DNA from: Streptomyces sp. Ncost-T10-10d
Lineage (GTDB): Bacteria; Actinomycetota; Actinomycetes; Streptomycetales; Streptomycetaceae
Length of the DNA: 64,000 bases
Direction of reading: 5' to 3'
NCBI RefSeq assembly: GCF_900091955.1
Contig: NZ_FMDF01000044.1
Location: forward strand, 62,001-126,000
In this document: in pieces, positions 44,910 to 53,984 of the stretch
Position numbering within the stretch: position 1 is the first letter of the stretch
Layout of the letters: the number at the start of each line of letters is the position of its first letter
Notes under the pieces: model-generated
What the model saw: only the letters and a program-made list of their open reading frames with translations
Told to the model about the DNA's origin: nothing
The model's database searches: none
Program-made: the position numbers and the translations under genes

Positions 44910-46430
44910 ATGGAAACGGCACCACCCGCCGTACAGGCACAAGGCGTTGTCAAACGCTTCGGGCCCACCGTGGCGCTCGACGGGGTCCGGCTCACCGTGC
45001 AGCCCGGCGAGTCCCATGCCCTCGTCGGTCGCAACGGTGCGGGCAAGTCGACGCTGGTCAGCGTCCTGACCGGACTCCACAAGGCGGACGCGGGCACGGT
45101 CACGTTCGGCGGGGAGCCCGCGCCCGACTTCGGGGACACCACGGCCTGGCAGTCGAAGGTCGCCTGCGTCTACCAGAAGTCCATGGTCGTCCCCGACCTG
45201 ACCGTCGCCGAGAACCTCTTCCTCAACCGTTTCGACGACAACTCCCGCTGGATCAGCTGGGGGAAGCTCCGCAGGCGCGCCGAGCGGCTCCTCGCCGACT
45301 ACGGGGTCCAGGTCGACCCCGGCACCCGGGCGCGCGATCTCGCCGTCGAGCAGCGGCAGTTCGTCGAAATAGCCCGGGCGCTGTCCTTCGGCGCCCGGCT
45401 GATCATCCTGGACGAGCCGACCGCCCAGCTCGATGCCCGTGGCATCGGGCGGCTCTTCGACAAGCTCAGGGAACTGCAGAGCCAGGGAGTGGCGTTCCTC
45501 TTCATCTCCCACCATCTGCAGGAGGTGTACGAACTGTGCACGGCGGTCACCGTCTACCGTGACGCCCGCCATGTGCTGAGCGCCCCGGTCGCCGACATCG
45601 CCAAGGCGGAACTGGTGGCGGCGATGACCGGAGAGCAGTCCGCCGGCGCCACCGCCTGGCACGCGGGCGGTGACGGTGCGGCGGTACGGAATCAGTCGGC
45701 TGCCCCCGTCCTGCGTACCGAAGGGCTCACTCTGGAGGGCCAGTTCGAACCGCTGGACCTGGAGGTCCGCCCCGGCGAGGTGGTCGGCCTCGCCGGCTCC
45801 GCGGCCAGCGGCAACACGGCTCTGGGTGAGGCCCTGGCCGGTATGCGAAAGGCGGGCGGCGGCACGGTCTCCGTACACGGAAGGGCCGTGCGCACCGGCA
45901 GTGTGCCGCATGCGCTGGACGCCGGGATCGGCTACATCCCCGAGGACCGGCACGACCAGGGCCTCGTTCTGGAACGCAGCGTCGCCGAGAACGCCACCCT
46001 CACGGTCACCGACCAGCTCGGCCCGTGGGGGACCGTACTGCCCTCCCGCACCAGGGAGTTCGCACGGTCGATGATTGCCTCGCTGGACATCAAGACGCAG
46101 GGGCCCGAGCAGCCCGTCTCCGGGCTCTCCGGCGGCAACCAGCAGAAGGTGGTCGTCGCCCGTGCGCTGGCCCGCAAGCCGAGCGTGCTGGTGGCCGTGC
46201 GGCCCACCGCGGGTGTGGACATCAAGTCCAAGGACTCACTGCTCGGAGTCGTGCGGCGGGTCGCCGACGAGGGGAACGCCGCAGTGATCATCTCGGACGA
46301 GCTGGACGATCTGCGGGTCTGCGACCGAGTGCTCGCCCTGTTCCACGGGCGCGTGGTCGCAACATTCGCAAGCGGGTGGACCGACGGGGAACTCGTCGCC
46401 GCCATGGAAGGTGTGGGGGAAAGGGAATGA
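44910..46430 (+). CDS. Sugar ABC transporter ATP-binding protein (two ABC domains)
   Basis: A 506-residue RbsA/XylG-type double ATPase. Domain 1 is complete: Walker A GRNGAGKST and Walker B LIILDEPTAQLD. Domain 2 retains the signature LSGGNQQKVVVARAL. Its P-loop reads GSAASGNTALGE (Lys lost, usual in this family), and its Walker B is VLVAVRPTAGVD, lacking the catalytic Asp-Glu. Only one site can therefore hydrolyse ATP. The ATG 44910 follows GAGAAGGGG. Its stop overlaps the permease start (ATGA). Confidence 0.9.
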   Translation: METAPPAVQAQGVVKRFGPTVALDGVRLTVQPGESHALVGRNGAGKSTLVSVLTGLHKADAGTVTFGGEPAPDFGDTTAWQSKVACVYQKSMVVPDLTVAENLFLNRFDDNSRWISWGKLRRRAERLLADYGVQVDPGTRARDLAVEQRQFVEIARALSFGARLIILDEPTAQLDARGIGRLFDKLRELQSQGVAFLFISHHLQEVYELCTAVTVYRDARHVLSAPVADIAKAELVAAMTGEQSAGATAWHAGGDGAAVRNQSAAPVLRTEGLTLEGQFEPLDLEVRPGEVVGLAGSAASGNTALGEALAGMRKAGGGTVSVHGRAVRTGSVPHALDAGIGYIPEDRHDQGLVLERSVAENATLTVTDQLGPWGTVLPSRTREFARSMIASLDIKTQGPEQPVSGLSGGNQQKVVVARALARKPSVLVAVRPTAGVDIKSKDSLLGVVRRVADEGNAAVIISDELDDLRVCDRVLALFHGRVVATFASGWTDGELVAAMEGVGERE

Positions 46431-47479
46431 CCGGAACGGTACGGCCTGTGGCGGCCGACGGCATCGACGGCGGGCCGAAGGGCTCCCTGACGGGCGAGAG
46501 CCCGCTGGACCGGCTGAAGCTGATCCGGTGGAGCGACTTCTCCCTGGTACCGGTGATTCTGGTGCTGATGGTGATCGGGTTCATCGTCTCGCCGGTGTTC
46601 CTGACCTCCGAGAACCTGATCAGCGTCGTCCAGCAGTCCTCCGAGCTGAGCCTGCTGGTCCTGGGCCAGGCACTGATCCTGATCTGCGGACGGATGGACC
46701 TTTCACTGGAGTCGACGATCGGTATCGCGCCGGTCGTCGCGATGTGGCTGGTCCTGCCCGCGGAGGGCGGCCGCTTCGCGGGCCTCGGCCTGCTGCCCAC
46801 ATGGTCGGCGATCCCGCTCTGTCTGCTGGTGGGCCTCGCGATCGGTGCGATCAACGGCTTCCTGATGCTGAAGCTGAGGGTCAACGGCTTCATCGCCACG
46901 CTCGGCATGCTCACCATGCTGCGCGGCCTCCACATCGGCATCACCGAGGGCAAGTCCATCACCGACGTCCCGGAGTCCTTCCGCTACCTCGGCAAGAGCG
47001 AATGGCTCGGCGCACCGGCCGCTGTCTGGATCTGCCTGGCGCTGTTCGCCGTCGGTGGCGCCGCACTGGCCTGGCTGCGCCACGGACGCTCGCTGTACGC
47101 CATCGGCGGCAACCCGGAAGCGGCGCGAGCCGCGGGCATCCGGGTGGACCGGGTCACCTGGATCGTGCTCGCCATCGGCGGTCTGCTGGCGGCCTTCGCG
47201 GGCATCCTCTACACCGGCCACTACGGATCGGTCGCGGCGACCCAGGGCAACGGCTGGATCTTCCAGGTGTTTGCGGCCGCGGTCATCGGCGGTATCAGCC
47301 TCAAGGGCGGCCGGGGCACCCTGTTCGGCGCGCTGACCGGCGTACTGACGCTCCAGCTGGTGGTCAATGTGATGACCCTCGGCGGTGTCCCGGCGCTCTG
47401 GAACCAGTTCCTCAACGGCGCCATCATCATCGTCGCCCTGGTCATCTCCCGCTTCGCGAGCGGCGAGAAGCAGGACTGA
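46427..47479 (+). CDS. Sugar ABC transporter permease
   Basis: A 350-residue permease of the RbsC/XylH type with about nine to ten membrane helices. Family motifs include GQALILICGRMDLSLESTIG, LRVNGFIATLGMLTMLRGL and the EAA-like ALAWLRHGRSLYAIGGNPEAARAAGIRV. It probably forms a homodimer channel, so no second permease is needed. It is the last gene of the fuconate/ABC operon, overlapping the ATPase by 4 bp and followed by a strong terminator. Confidence 0.92.
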   Translation: MTGTVRPVAADGIDGGPKGSLTGESPLDRLKLIRWSDFSLVPVILVLMVIGFIVSPVFLTSENLISVVQQSSELSLLVLGQALILICGRMDLSLESTIGIAPVVAMWLVLPAEGGRFAGLGLLPTWSAIPLCLLVGLAIGAINGFLMLKLRVNGFIATLGMLTMLRGLHIGITEGKSITDVPESFRYLGKSEWLGAPAAVWICLALFAVGGAALAWLRHGRSLYAIGGNPEAARAAGIRVDRVTWIVLAIGGLLAAFAGILYTGHYGSVAATQGNGWIFQVFAAAVIGGISLKGGRGTLFGALTGVLTLQLVVNVMTLGGVPALWNQFLNGAIIIVALVISRFASGEKQD

Positions 47480-47491
47480 ACCCGTTCTCGC

Positions 47492-47531
47492 GGACGCCGG
47501 TGGGGCTGATTCCTCAGCCCCACCGGCGTCC
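47492..47531. terminator. Bidirectional terminator at the end of the fuconate operon
   Basis: An 18-bp perfect stem GGACGCCGGTGGGGCTGA with a TTCC loop lies between convergent genes. Confidence 0.85.
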
Positions 47532-47566
47532 GACGCGCGGGGCCCCGGCCACCCATCCGCCGTGCG

Positions 47567-48238
47567 TTACAGCGTCGAGCGCAGCCACTGCTCGACGCTC
47601 GCCACGTGCACCGTCGCCCAGGCCCGCGCAGCCTCCGTATCCCGGTCCCGCAGCGCCGACACGATCGCCCGGTGCTCATGGAGCGTGCGGCTGACCGCGT
47701 CCTCCTGCGTCAGGCCGCGCCAGACCCGCGCCCGGGTCGTCGGCCCCGACAGCCCGTCGAGCAGCGAGCAGAGCACCGAGTTCCCGGAAGACTGCACGAT
47801 GCCGCGGTGGAACTCCAGATCGCAGGCGACCAGCTCCTCCACCGAGGGCTGCGCACCCAGGGCGTCCAACTGTGAGCTCAGTACGTCCAGTTGGGCCTCG
47901 CTGATCCGGGTCGCGGCCATCGCCGTCGCGGCCGGTTCCAGAATGCGGCGGACCGCGAGGAATTCGAGCACCGTGTCGTCGCGGTGGAAGTCCACCACGA
48001 AGCTCAGCGCCTCCAGCAGCAACTGCGGATCGAGGCTGGTCACGTACGTGCCGTCGCCCTGCCGCACATCGAGAATGCGGATCAGTGACAGGGCGCGCAC
48101 CGCCTCCCTCAGAGAATTGCGGGAGAGCCCCAGCTCCGCCGCGAGTTCGCTCTCCTTGGGGAGCCGGTCGCCGGGCCGTAGCGCACCCGAGACGATCATT
48201 CCCTTGATCTTCTCGATCGCCTCGTCGGTGACAGCCAT
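47567..48238 (-). CDS. FadR-subfamily GntR regulator
   Basis: A 223-residue regulator. The winged helix MIVSGALRPGDRLPKESELAAELGLSRNSLREAVRALSLIRILDVRQGDGTYV is followed by a FCD ligand-binding domain (CDLEFHRGIVQSSGNSVL, HEHRAIVSALRDRD, with candidate metal-binding Asp/His). It is convergent with the fuconate operon. A perfect palindrome lies 29 bases before its ATG and is shared, in halves, with the fuconate promoter. It is therefore the likely repressor of the operon and itself, with a sugar acid as inducer. AGGAGG precedes the ATG. Confidence 0.9.
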   Translation of the reverse strand: MAVTDEAIEKIKGMIVSGALRPGDRLPKESELAAELGLSRNSLREAVRALSLIRILDVRQGDGTYVTSLDPQLLLEALSFVVDFHRDDTVLEFLAVRRILEPAATAMAATRISEAQLDVLSSQLDALGAQPSVEELVACDLEFHRGIVQSSGNSVLCSLLDGLSGPTTRARVWRGLTQEDAVSRTLHEHRAIVSALRDRDTEAARAWATVHVASVEQWLRSTL

Positions 48239-48267
48239 GACGGTCCTCCTGGATCCGGACTGGAATC

Positions 48268-48282
48268 AGACATCCGATGTCT
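48268..48282. promoter_or_regulatory. Perfect palindromic operator of the FadR-like regulator
   Basis: AGACATCCGATGTCT has 7-bp perfect arms and lies directly downstream of a minus-strand -10-like CATAAT (48289-48294). ACATCSGATGT recurs at the fuconate promoter. Confidence 0.6.
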
Positions 48283-48349
48283 CTCTTCATTATGCGGGTC
48301 GGAAGAGGTGGATGAACCAGGACTGCCGCAGATCGTCCCAGGTACGCGG

Positions 48350-48662
48350 CTACCGCACGGCTATCGGGGCCGGGCGGGGCAGGTCCCGGAGCGCGGACGG
48401 TGTCTCACGCCGCACCACCGGAGCGATGTCCTCGGCGAACCACCGCAGCGTCTCGATCTGCTCGGGGTGGCCGAGTCCGAAGCCGTCCACGGTGGAGGAA
48501 CGGCCCGGCGTGCCGCTCGCCGATCGAGTACGCGTCGAAGCCGAGCCGCTCCGCGACGACTCCGGTCTCGATCACCTCCTCGAACCGCTCGGCGGGGGAG
48601 GGGCGTCGACCGTTCAGCGGGTGCGGGGCGTGGCCGATGAGGGACAGTACGGAGAGCTTCAT
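48350..48662 (-). pseudogene. LLM flavin-dependent oxidoreductase with large internal deletion
   Basis: The N-terminus MKLSVLSLIGH....PSPAERFEEVIETGVVAERLGFDAYSIGERHAGPF is a clear luciferase-like monooxygenase start. After ERHAGPFL the frame shifts by one. The reading then continues as VDGFGLGHPEQIETLRWFAEDIAPVVR....PRPAPIAVR to a TAG at 48350, the usual C-terminus of the same family. About 100 of ~340 residues remain; the barrel middle is gone. The original start and stop are preserved, so this is a single deletion in one gene. Confidence 0.75.
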
Positions 48663-48796
48663 GGTTCAACTGTCCCTGCGTCATATTGCGCCCGCATGGC
48701 AACCGTGTGGCGCATTCACCGGGCTGCGGTCCTCCCGGCATACGGACGGGGAGGCTCCCCCCGTGGCAGCCGCCCCGTCCGATCCGTTCGGCCCCG

Positions 48797-50407
48797 TCAG
48801 CCCCGGTCGCCGAGCATGGACTCGACGCCGGCCCGGATCTCGTCCGTCGCCAGACCCCGGATCGTCAGTGTCGTGCGGCGGCGCAGCACATCGTCCGCCG
48901 TCTCGGCCCACTCGTGATCACGTGCGTAGGCGACCTGCGCCCAGATCTCCGGCGCGTCGGGGTGGATGCGCTCGGCCAGCGCCGGGTTCTCGTTCGCCAG
49001 CCGTGCGATGTCGAAGGAGAGCGAGCCGTAGTGCGTGGCGAGGTGGCGGGCCGTGTCGGCCGCCATCCGCGGACCGGGCGTACCGCCGTCGACCAGCAGC
49101 CGGTGCGCCACCGCGTTCGGGTTGGCGATGCCGGGCAGCGGGAGCTTCTTCGGCAGGTGCGAGATCGGCTCCATGTCCTCCGCGAGGGGGTGCCCGGGGA
49201 GCGCGGCCAGCTTGTTCATCACCGTACGGCCGATGTGGCGGAACGTCGTCCACTTGCCGCCCGCGACCGACAGCATGCCGCCCCGGCCCTCCGTCACGAC
49301 CGTCTCGCGCTTGGCCTTGGACGTGTCGCCCGGGCCACCCGGCAGCACCCGCAGGCCCGCGAAGGAGTAGGTGATCAGATCGCGTGACAGCTGCTGGTCC
49401 TTGATGGAGAACGCCGCCTCGTCGAGGATCTGCGCGGTGTCCTTCTCGTTGACCGCGACGTCCGCCGGATCGCCCTCGTACTCCTCGTCCGTCGTCCCGA
49501 GCAGCAGCATGTCCTCCCACGGCAGGGCGAACGTGATGCGGTACTTGTCGATCGGGGTGGCCAGCGCGGCCTTCCAGGGACGCGTGCGCTTGAGCACCAG
49601 GTGAGCGCCCTTGGACAGACGTATCGAGGGCGCCGCGTTCGGGTCCTCCATCTTGCGCAGGTGATCGACCCACGGGCCGGTGGCGTTCAGCACGAGGCGC
49701 GCATCGACGCCGAACTCCGTGCCGTCCGTGCGGTCCTCCAGATCGGCGCCCGTCACCCGGCCCTTGGTGAACCGCAGCCCGGTCACCGCCGCGTGGTTCA
49801 GGACGACCGCACCCGCGTCGACGGCCGCGCGGACCGTCATCAGAGCCATCCGGGCATCGTTCATCTGGTCGTCGCCGTAGACCGCGACGGCCTTCAGATT
49901 GTCCGTACGCAGCTCCGGCACATCGCGCTGAGCCTTCGCCGGGCTGATCACATGCCCGACCCCGTCACCGAACGCGGAGAGCGCCGAGTACGCGAACACA
50001 CCCGCACCGAGCTTGGCCGCGCCGTGCGGGCCGCCCTTGTAGACCGGCAGGTAGAAGGTGAGCGGATTCGCCAGGTGCGGGGCGACCTGACGGGACACCG
50101 CGCGCCGCTCGAAGTGGTTCTCCGCGACCAGCTTCACCGCGCCGGTCTGCAGGTAGCGCAGACCGCCGTGGAGCAGCTTGGAAGAGGCGGAGGAGGTGGC
50201 GCCGGCGAAGTCGCCGGCGTCCACCAGGGCCACCCGCAGCCCGGACTGAGCGGCGTGCCAGGCGGTGGAGATGCCCAGGATGCCGCCACCGATCACCAGG
50301 AGGTCGTACGTCGCCTTGGAGAGCTGCTCCCGAGTCTCGGCGCGGCTCGGAAGAGAGCCGGAGGCCGGGTGCGTCCCGAGTGACGGGACGCTCTGCAGGG
50401 TGGTCAT
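48797..50407 (-). CDS. glpD: Glycerol-3-phosphate dehydrogenase
   Basis: A 536-residue membrane-associated FAD enzyme oxidising glycerol-3-phosphate to dihydroxyacetone phosphate. The FAD motif LLVIGGGILGISTAWHAAQSG and SSASSKLLHGGLRYLQTG are diagnostic, and a C-terminal helical DAO_C domain is present. GAGGAG lies 8 bases before the ATG 50407. It is separated from glpK by 5 bp and is the last gene of gylR-regulated glpF-glpK-glpD. Confidence 0.95.
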   Translation of the reverse strand: MTTLQSVPSLGTHPASGSLPSRAETREQLSKATYDLLVIGGGILGISTAWHAAQSGLRVALVDAGDFAGATSSASSKLLHGGLRYLQTGAVKLVAENHFERRAVSRQVAPHLANPLTFYLPVYKGGPHGAAKLGAGVFAYSALSAFGDGVGHVISPAKAQRDVPELRTDNLKAVAVYGDDQMNDARMALMTVRAAVDAGAVVLNHAAVTGLRFTKGRVTGADLEDRTDGTEFGVDARLVLNATGPWVDHLRKMEDPNAAPSIRLSKGAHLVLKRTRPWKAALATPIDKYRITFALPWEDMLLLGTTDEEYEGDPADVAVNEKDTAQILDEAAFSIKDQQLSRDLITYSFAGLRVLPGGPGDTSKAKRETVVTEGRGGMLSVAGGKWTTFRHIGRTVMNKLAALPGHPLAEDMEPISHLPKKLPLPGIANPNAVAHRLLVDGGTPGPRMAADTARHLATHYGSLSFDIARLANENPALAERIHPDAPEIWAQVAYARDHEWAETADDVLRRRTTLTIRGLATDEIRAGVESMLGDRG

Positions 50408-50412
50408 TGTGA

Positions 50413-51948
50413 TTACTCCTCGACTGTGCTGTCTTCGAGCCAGCCCATGGTCCGTTCCACGGCCTTGAGCCAGCTCTTGTACTCGCGGTCGCGGGTGTCC
50501 GCGGCCATGCGGGGTGTCCACTCGGCGGCCCGGCGCCAGTTGGCGCGCAGCGCGTCGGTGTCCGGCCAGAAGCCGACGGCGAGACCGGCGGCGTAGGCGG
50601 CGCCGAGGCAGGTGGTCTCGGCGACCATGGGCCGCACCACGGGTGCGTCCAGGAAGTCGGCGAGTGTCTGCATCAGCAAGTTGTTGGAGGTCATGCCGCC
50701 GTCGACCTTCAGGGCGGCGAGCTCGACACCGGAGTCCTTCGTCATGGCGTCGGTGATCTCGCGGGTCTGCCAGGCGGTGGCCTCCAGGACGGCACGGGCG
50801 ATGTGCGCCTTGGTGACGTACCTGGTCAGACCGGCGATGACGCCGCGGGCGTCGGAGCGCCAGTACGGGGCGAACAGACCCGAGAAGGCGGGCACGAAGT
50901 ACGCACCGCCGTTGTCCTCGACCGAGGAGGCCAGGGTCTCGATCTCGGCCGCGGACTTGATCAGGCCCATCTGGTCGCGCATCCACTGCACCAGCGAGCC
51001 CGTGACGGCGATGGAGCCCTCCAGGGCGTACACCGGCTTCTGGTCGCCGATCCGGTAACCGACCGTCGTCAGCAGTCCGTTGTACGAGTTGACGGGCGTC
51101 TCACCGGTGTTCATGAGCATGAAGGTGCCGGTGCCGTACGTGGATTTGGCCTCGCCCTCGGAGAAGCAGGTCTGGCCGAACAGGGCCGCCTGCTGGTCGC
51201 CGAGCGCGGAGGCGACCGGGACACCGTCCAGGACGCCGCCCTTGGCGGTGCCGTACACCTCGGCGGAGGAGCGGATCTCGGGCAGCACGGCCGCCGGGAT
51301 CTCCATGGACGAGAGGATCTTGTCGTCCCACGCCAGGGTGTGCAGGTTCATCAGAAGGGTGCGCGAGGCGTTGGTGACGTCGGTGACATGGACGCCGCCG
51401 TCCGTGCCGCCGGTCAGATTCCAGATGACCCAGGAGTCCATGGTGCCGAAGAGGATGTCGCCGCGCTCGGCGCGCTCGCGCAGCCCCTCGACGTTGTCGA
51501 GCAGCCAGCGGACCTTGGGGCCCGCGAAGTACGAGGCCAGCGGCAGACCGGTCTCGCGGCGGAAGCGGTCCTGGCCCACGTTCCGGCCGAGCTCCTTGCA
51601 GAGCGCGTCGGTGCGGGTGTCCTGCCAGACCAGGGCGTTGTGGACGGGCTCACCGGTGTTCCTGTCCCAGAGCAGAGTGGTCTCGCGCTGGTTGGTGATG
51701 CCGATCGCCTTCACATCGGCGGCGGTGATGCCCGCCTTGACGATGGCGCCGGCGACGACCTCCTGGACGTTCTCCCAGATCTCGGTCGCGTTGTGCTCGA
51801 CCCAGCCCGGCTTCGGGAAGATCTGTTCGTGCTCCTTCTGGTCGACGGAGACGATCCGGCCGTCCTTGTCGAAGACGATGCAGCGGCTGGAGGTGGTGCC
51901 CTGGTCGATGGCCGCGATGAAAGGGCCGGTGGTGTGTGCGTCGGTCAC
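50413..51948 (-). CDS. glpK: Glycerol kinase
   Basis: A 511-residue FGGY kinase phosphorylating glycerol. The N-terminal [18 protein letters not shown] and the central [12 protein letters not shown] and [11 protein letters not shown] blocks are followed by the FGGY signature [19 protein letters not shown] near the C-terminus. The GTG at 51948 has GGGAGC about 7 bases upstream. It lies 56 bp after glpF and 5 bp before glpD. Confidence 0.96.
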   Translation of the reverse strand: MTDAHTTGPFIAAIDQGTTSSRCIVFDKDGRIVSVDQKEHEQIFPKPGWVEHNATEIWENVQEVVAGAIVKAGITAADVKAIGITNQRETTLLWDRNTGEPVHNALVWQDTRTDALCKELGRNVGQDRFRRETGLPLASYFAGPKVRWLLDNVEGLRERAERGDILFGTMDSWVIWNLTGGTDGGVHVTDVTNASRTLLMNLHTLAWDDKILSSMEIPAAVLPEIRSSAEVYGTAKGGVLDGVPVASALGDQQAALFGQTCFSEGEAKSTYGTGTFMLMNTGETPVNSYNGLLTTVGYRIGDQKPVYALEGSIAVTGSLVQWMRDQMGLIKSAAEIETLASSVEDNGGAYFVPAFSGLFAPYWRSDARGVIAGLTRYVTKAHIARAVLEATAWQTREITDAMTKDSGVELAALKVDGGMTSNNLLMQTLADFLDAPVVRPMVAETTCLGAAYAAGLAVGFWPDTDALRANWRRAAEWTPRMAADTRDREYKSWLKAVERTMGWLEDSTVEE

Positions 51949-52004
51949 GGTGTGCTCCCGGAAGTCTGTGTGGTCTTGAGGGTTACGGCTCTGTGCGCCA
52001 CGGT

Positions 52005-52796
52005 TCAGGCGAAGGCGACGTTGTAGAGCCCGCCCGCGATCGCGCCGCCGACGAGCGGTCCGACGACCGGGACCCATGCGTAGCCCCAGTCGGAGCCGCC
52101 CTTGTTCGGCAGCGGCAGCAGCGCGTGCACGATACGCGGACCGAGGTCGCGAACCGGGTTGATCGCGTAACCCGTCGGTCCGCCGAGGGAGAGACCGATA
52201 CCGACGACGACCAGAGCGGTGACCAGAGCGCCGAGCGTGCCCAGGCCATTGCCCTCGTTGTTGAGGCCCTGGGTGAGAATCGCCAGCACGAGCACGACGG
52301 TGGCGATGATTTCGGTGACGAGGTTCTGCACCGCGTGCCGGATCTCGGGGCCGGTGGAGAAGATGCCCAGCACCGGGCCCGCCTTCGGGGCGGTGGCCTT
52401 GTCGACCATGCCCTCTTCACCCGACTGGGCGCCCAGGATCTCCGGATCGGTGAGATGCGCCCGGAACTGTCCGTAGTACGTCAGCCAGACCAGCACTGCG
52501 CCGATCATCGCGCCGAGCAGTTGGGAGCCGAGGTACAGCGGTACGTCGCTCCACTTGGTGCCGCCCTCGATCGCGAGACCGATCGTGACCGCCGGATTGA
52601 GATGCGCGCCGGAAACGCCACCGGCCAGATACGCGCCGGTCAGCACGGCGAAACCCCACCCGAAGGTGATGGCGAGCCAGCCGGCGTTCTGCGCCTTGGA
52701 GCGCTTGAGAGTGACAGCGGCACAGACACCGCCGCCGAGCAGGATGAGTACGGCGGTACCTATGGTCTCGCCGATGAAGATGTCGGAGCTGGACAC
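52005..52796 (-). CDS. glpF: Glycerol facilitator (MIP family)
   Basis: A 263-residue aquaglyceroporin with six helices and two half-helix loops. The first NPA motif is intact ([12 protein letters not shown]), and the second is NPV in [13 protein letters not shown]. The Asp after the Arg is the glycerol-channel signature. GlpF is first gene of the glp operon below gylR. The promoter (TTGACG at 52974-52979) and GylR-type box are in the 248 bp upstream. Confidence 0.94.
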   Translation of the reverse strand: MSSSDIFIGETIGTAVLILLGGGVCAAVTLKRSKAQNAGWLAITFGWGFAVLTGAYLAGGVSGAHLNPAVTIGLAIEGGTKWSDVPLYLGSQLLGAMIGAVLVWLTYYGQFRAHLTDPEILGAQSGEEGMVDKATAPKAGPVLGIFSTGPEIRHAVQNLVTEIIATVVLVLAILTQGLNNEGNGLGTLGALVTALVVVGIGLSLGGPTGYAINPVRDLGPRIVHALLPLPNKGGSDWGYAWVPVVGPLVGGAIAGGLYNVAFA

Positions 52797-52922
52797 CCGC
52801 GACTCCTTTGTCCTTCGTCCAGGGAAGCCGAACCCCGGGTCCCTCCGGTGGTCCGCGCCCTCACGTGAGGGCGTTTTCCGGCCCTTGGCGCTGTCACACC
52901 TTAACGCGAAATTCCGTTAGCT

Positions 52923-52939
52923 GTTCGACAATGCCGACC
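52923..52939 (-). promoter_or_regulatory. GylR-type box at the glpF promoter
   Basis: GTTCGACAATGCCGACC is nearly identical to the box in front of gylR (53832-53848). It lies downstream of the -35-like TTGACG. Confidence 0.55.
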
Positions 52940-53000
52940 GGTGAACGGCAATGCTTCCCCCAGGTGAATCAGGCGTCAAGGGTTGTGTGGCCTATAACTC

Positions 53001-53031
53001 GATCGTTACCGACGACTCGTCGGTAACGATC
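53001..53031. repeat. Perfect 31-bp palindrome between gylR and glpF
   Basis: GATCGTTACCGACGA and its exact complement are separated by one base, 14 bp after the gylR stop. It may act as terminator or operator. It is AT-richer than its surroundings, and no T-run follows. Confidence 0.6.
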
Positions 53032-53044
53032 ACCGGCGCGGCGG

Positions 53045-53809
53045 TCAGAAGGGCCGGGCGCCCAGATCCCTGGAGACCGCGCGGGCGCAGTCCCGCACTG
53101 CGGCGATCAGCTCGGGGCGCAGCTCCCCGTCCGCGCAGACCCGCTCCACCGCGCCGGTCACGGCCACCGCGCCGACCGGCATCCGCCGCCGGTCGTGGAT
53201 CGGGGCGGCCACTGCGGCGACGCCCTCCCAGGTCTCCTCCACATCGGCCGCCCAGCCGCGGGCCCGGATCAGGTCGAGCATCGTCTCGAACTCCTCCGGA
53301 TCGGTGACGGTGTGCGGGGTGAAAGGCCTGCGTTCGGCCTCCAGGGCCTCGGTGTGCGCCACCGGGTCGTACGCCGCGAGCACCTTGCCCAGGGCCGTGG
53401 AGTGCAGTGGCTGCATGGCCCCCACCTCCAGGACCTGCCGGCTGTCGTCGGGCCGGAAGACATGGTGGACGATGAGGACGCCCTGCTGGTGCAGAACCCC
53501 CAGATGGGCGCTCTCGCCGCTGGAGCGGGCCAGGTCGTCCGTCCAGACGAGCGCGCGGGCCCGCAGCTCGTGGACGTCCAGATAGCTGTTGCCCAGACGC
53601 AGCAGCTCGGCGCCCAGCTGATAGCGGCCGGACACCGCGTCCTGCTCTACGAAGCCCTCGTGCTGGAGCGTGCGCAGGATGCCGTGCGCGGTGCCCTTGG
53701 CCAGGCCCAGTGAGGAGGCGATGTCGGACAGCCCCAGCCGACGCTCGCCGCCTGCCAGCAGGCGCAGCATCGCCGCCGCCCGTTCCAGCGACTGGATGTT
53801 CTTGGCCAT
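53045..53809 (-). CDS. gylR: IclR-family glycerol operon regulator GylR
   Basis: A 254-residue IclR-type regulator: winged helix (IQSLERAAAMLRLLAGGERRLGLSDIASSLGLAKGTAHGILRTLQHEGFVEQ) plus an effector domain. It heads the glycerol operon in the same order known for S. coelicolor gylR-gylCABX, so it should respond to glycerol-3-phosphate. ATG 53809 starts the MAKNIQSLER core. The upstream in-frame codons cover a probable operator and are unlikely to be translated. It is divergent from metH. Confidence 0.93.
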   Translation of the reverse strand: MAKNIQSLERAAAMLRLLAGGERRLGLSDIASSLGLAKGTAHGILRTLQHEGFVEQDAVSGRYQLGAELLRLGNSYLDVHELRARALVWTDDLARSSGESAHLGVLHQQGVLIVHHVFRPDDSRQVLEVGAMQPLHSTALGKVLAAYDPVAHTEALEAERRPFTPHTVTDPEEFETMLDLIRARGWAADVEETWEGVAAVAAPIHDRRRMPVGAVAVTGAVERVCADGELRPELIAAVRDCARAVSRDLGARPF

Positions 53810-53831
53810 CGCGCCGTACTCCTCCACCTCG

Positions 53832-53866
53832 GTTCGACAATGCTGAACACTATCGGTCGATGCCGA
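53832..53866 (-). promoter_or_regulatory. GylR-type box(es) in the gylR promoter
   Basis: GTTCGACAATGCTGAAC (53832-53848, GTTC/GAAC ends) is followed by a related GGTCGATGCCGACC. These match the box at glpF and suggest autoregulation. Confidence 0.55.
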
Positions 53867-53978
53867 CCTGTGCTCGACCCCACAGGAAAACTGCGGCACC
53901 ACTCCGATCCGGACATCTCCCCGCACAGCATGCCGTCCGTTCCGTGGGACGGAGTGACGGCCCCGGGCGCTGCCCGGC

Positions 53979-53984
53979 TACGCT
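53979..53984 (+). promoter_or_regulatory. Putative metH -10 box
   Basis: TACGCT with downstream ~60-base leader to the metH ATG. The leader is too short for a cobalamin riboswitch. Confidence 0.35.
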
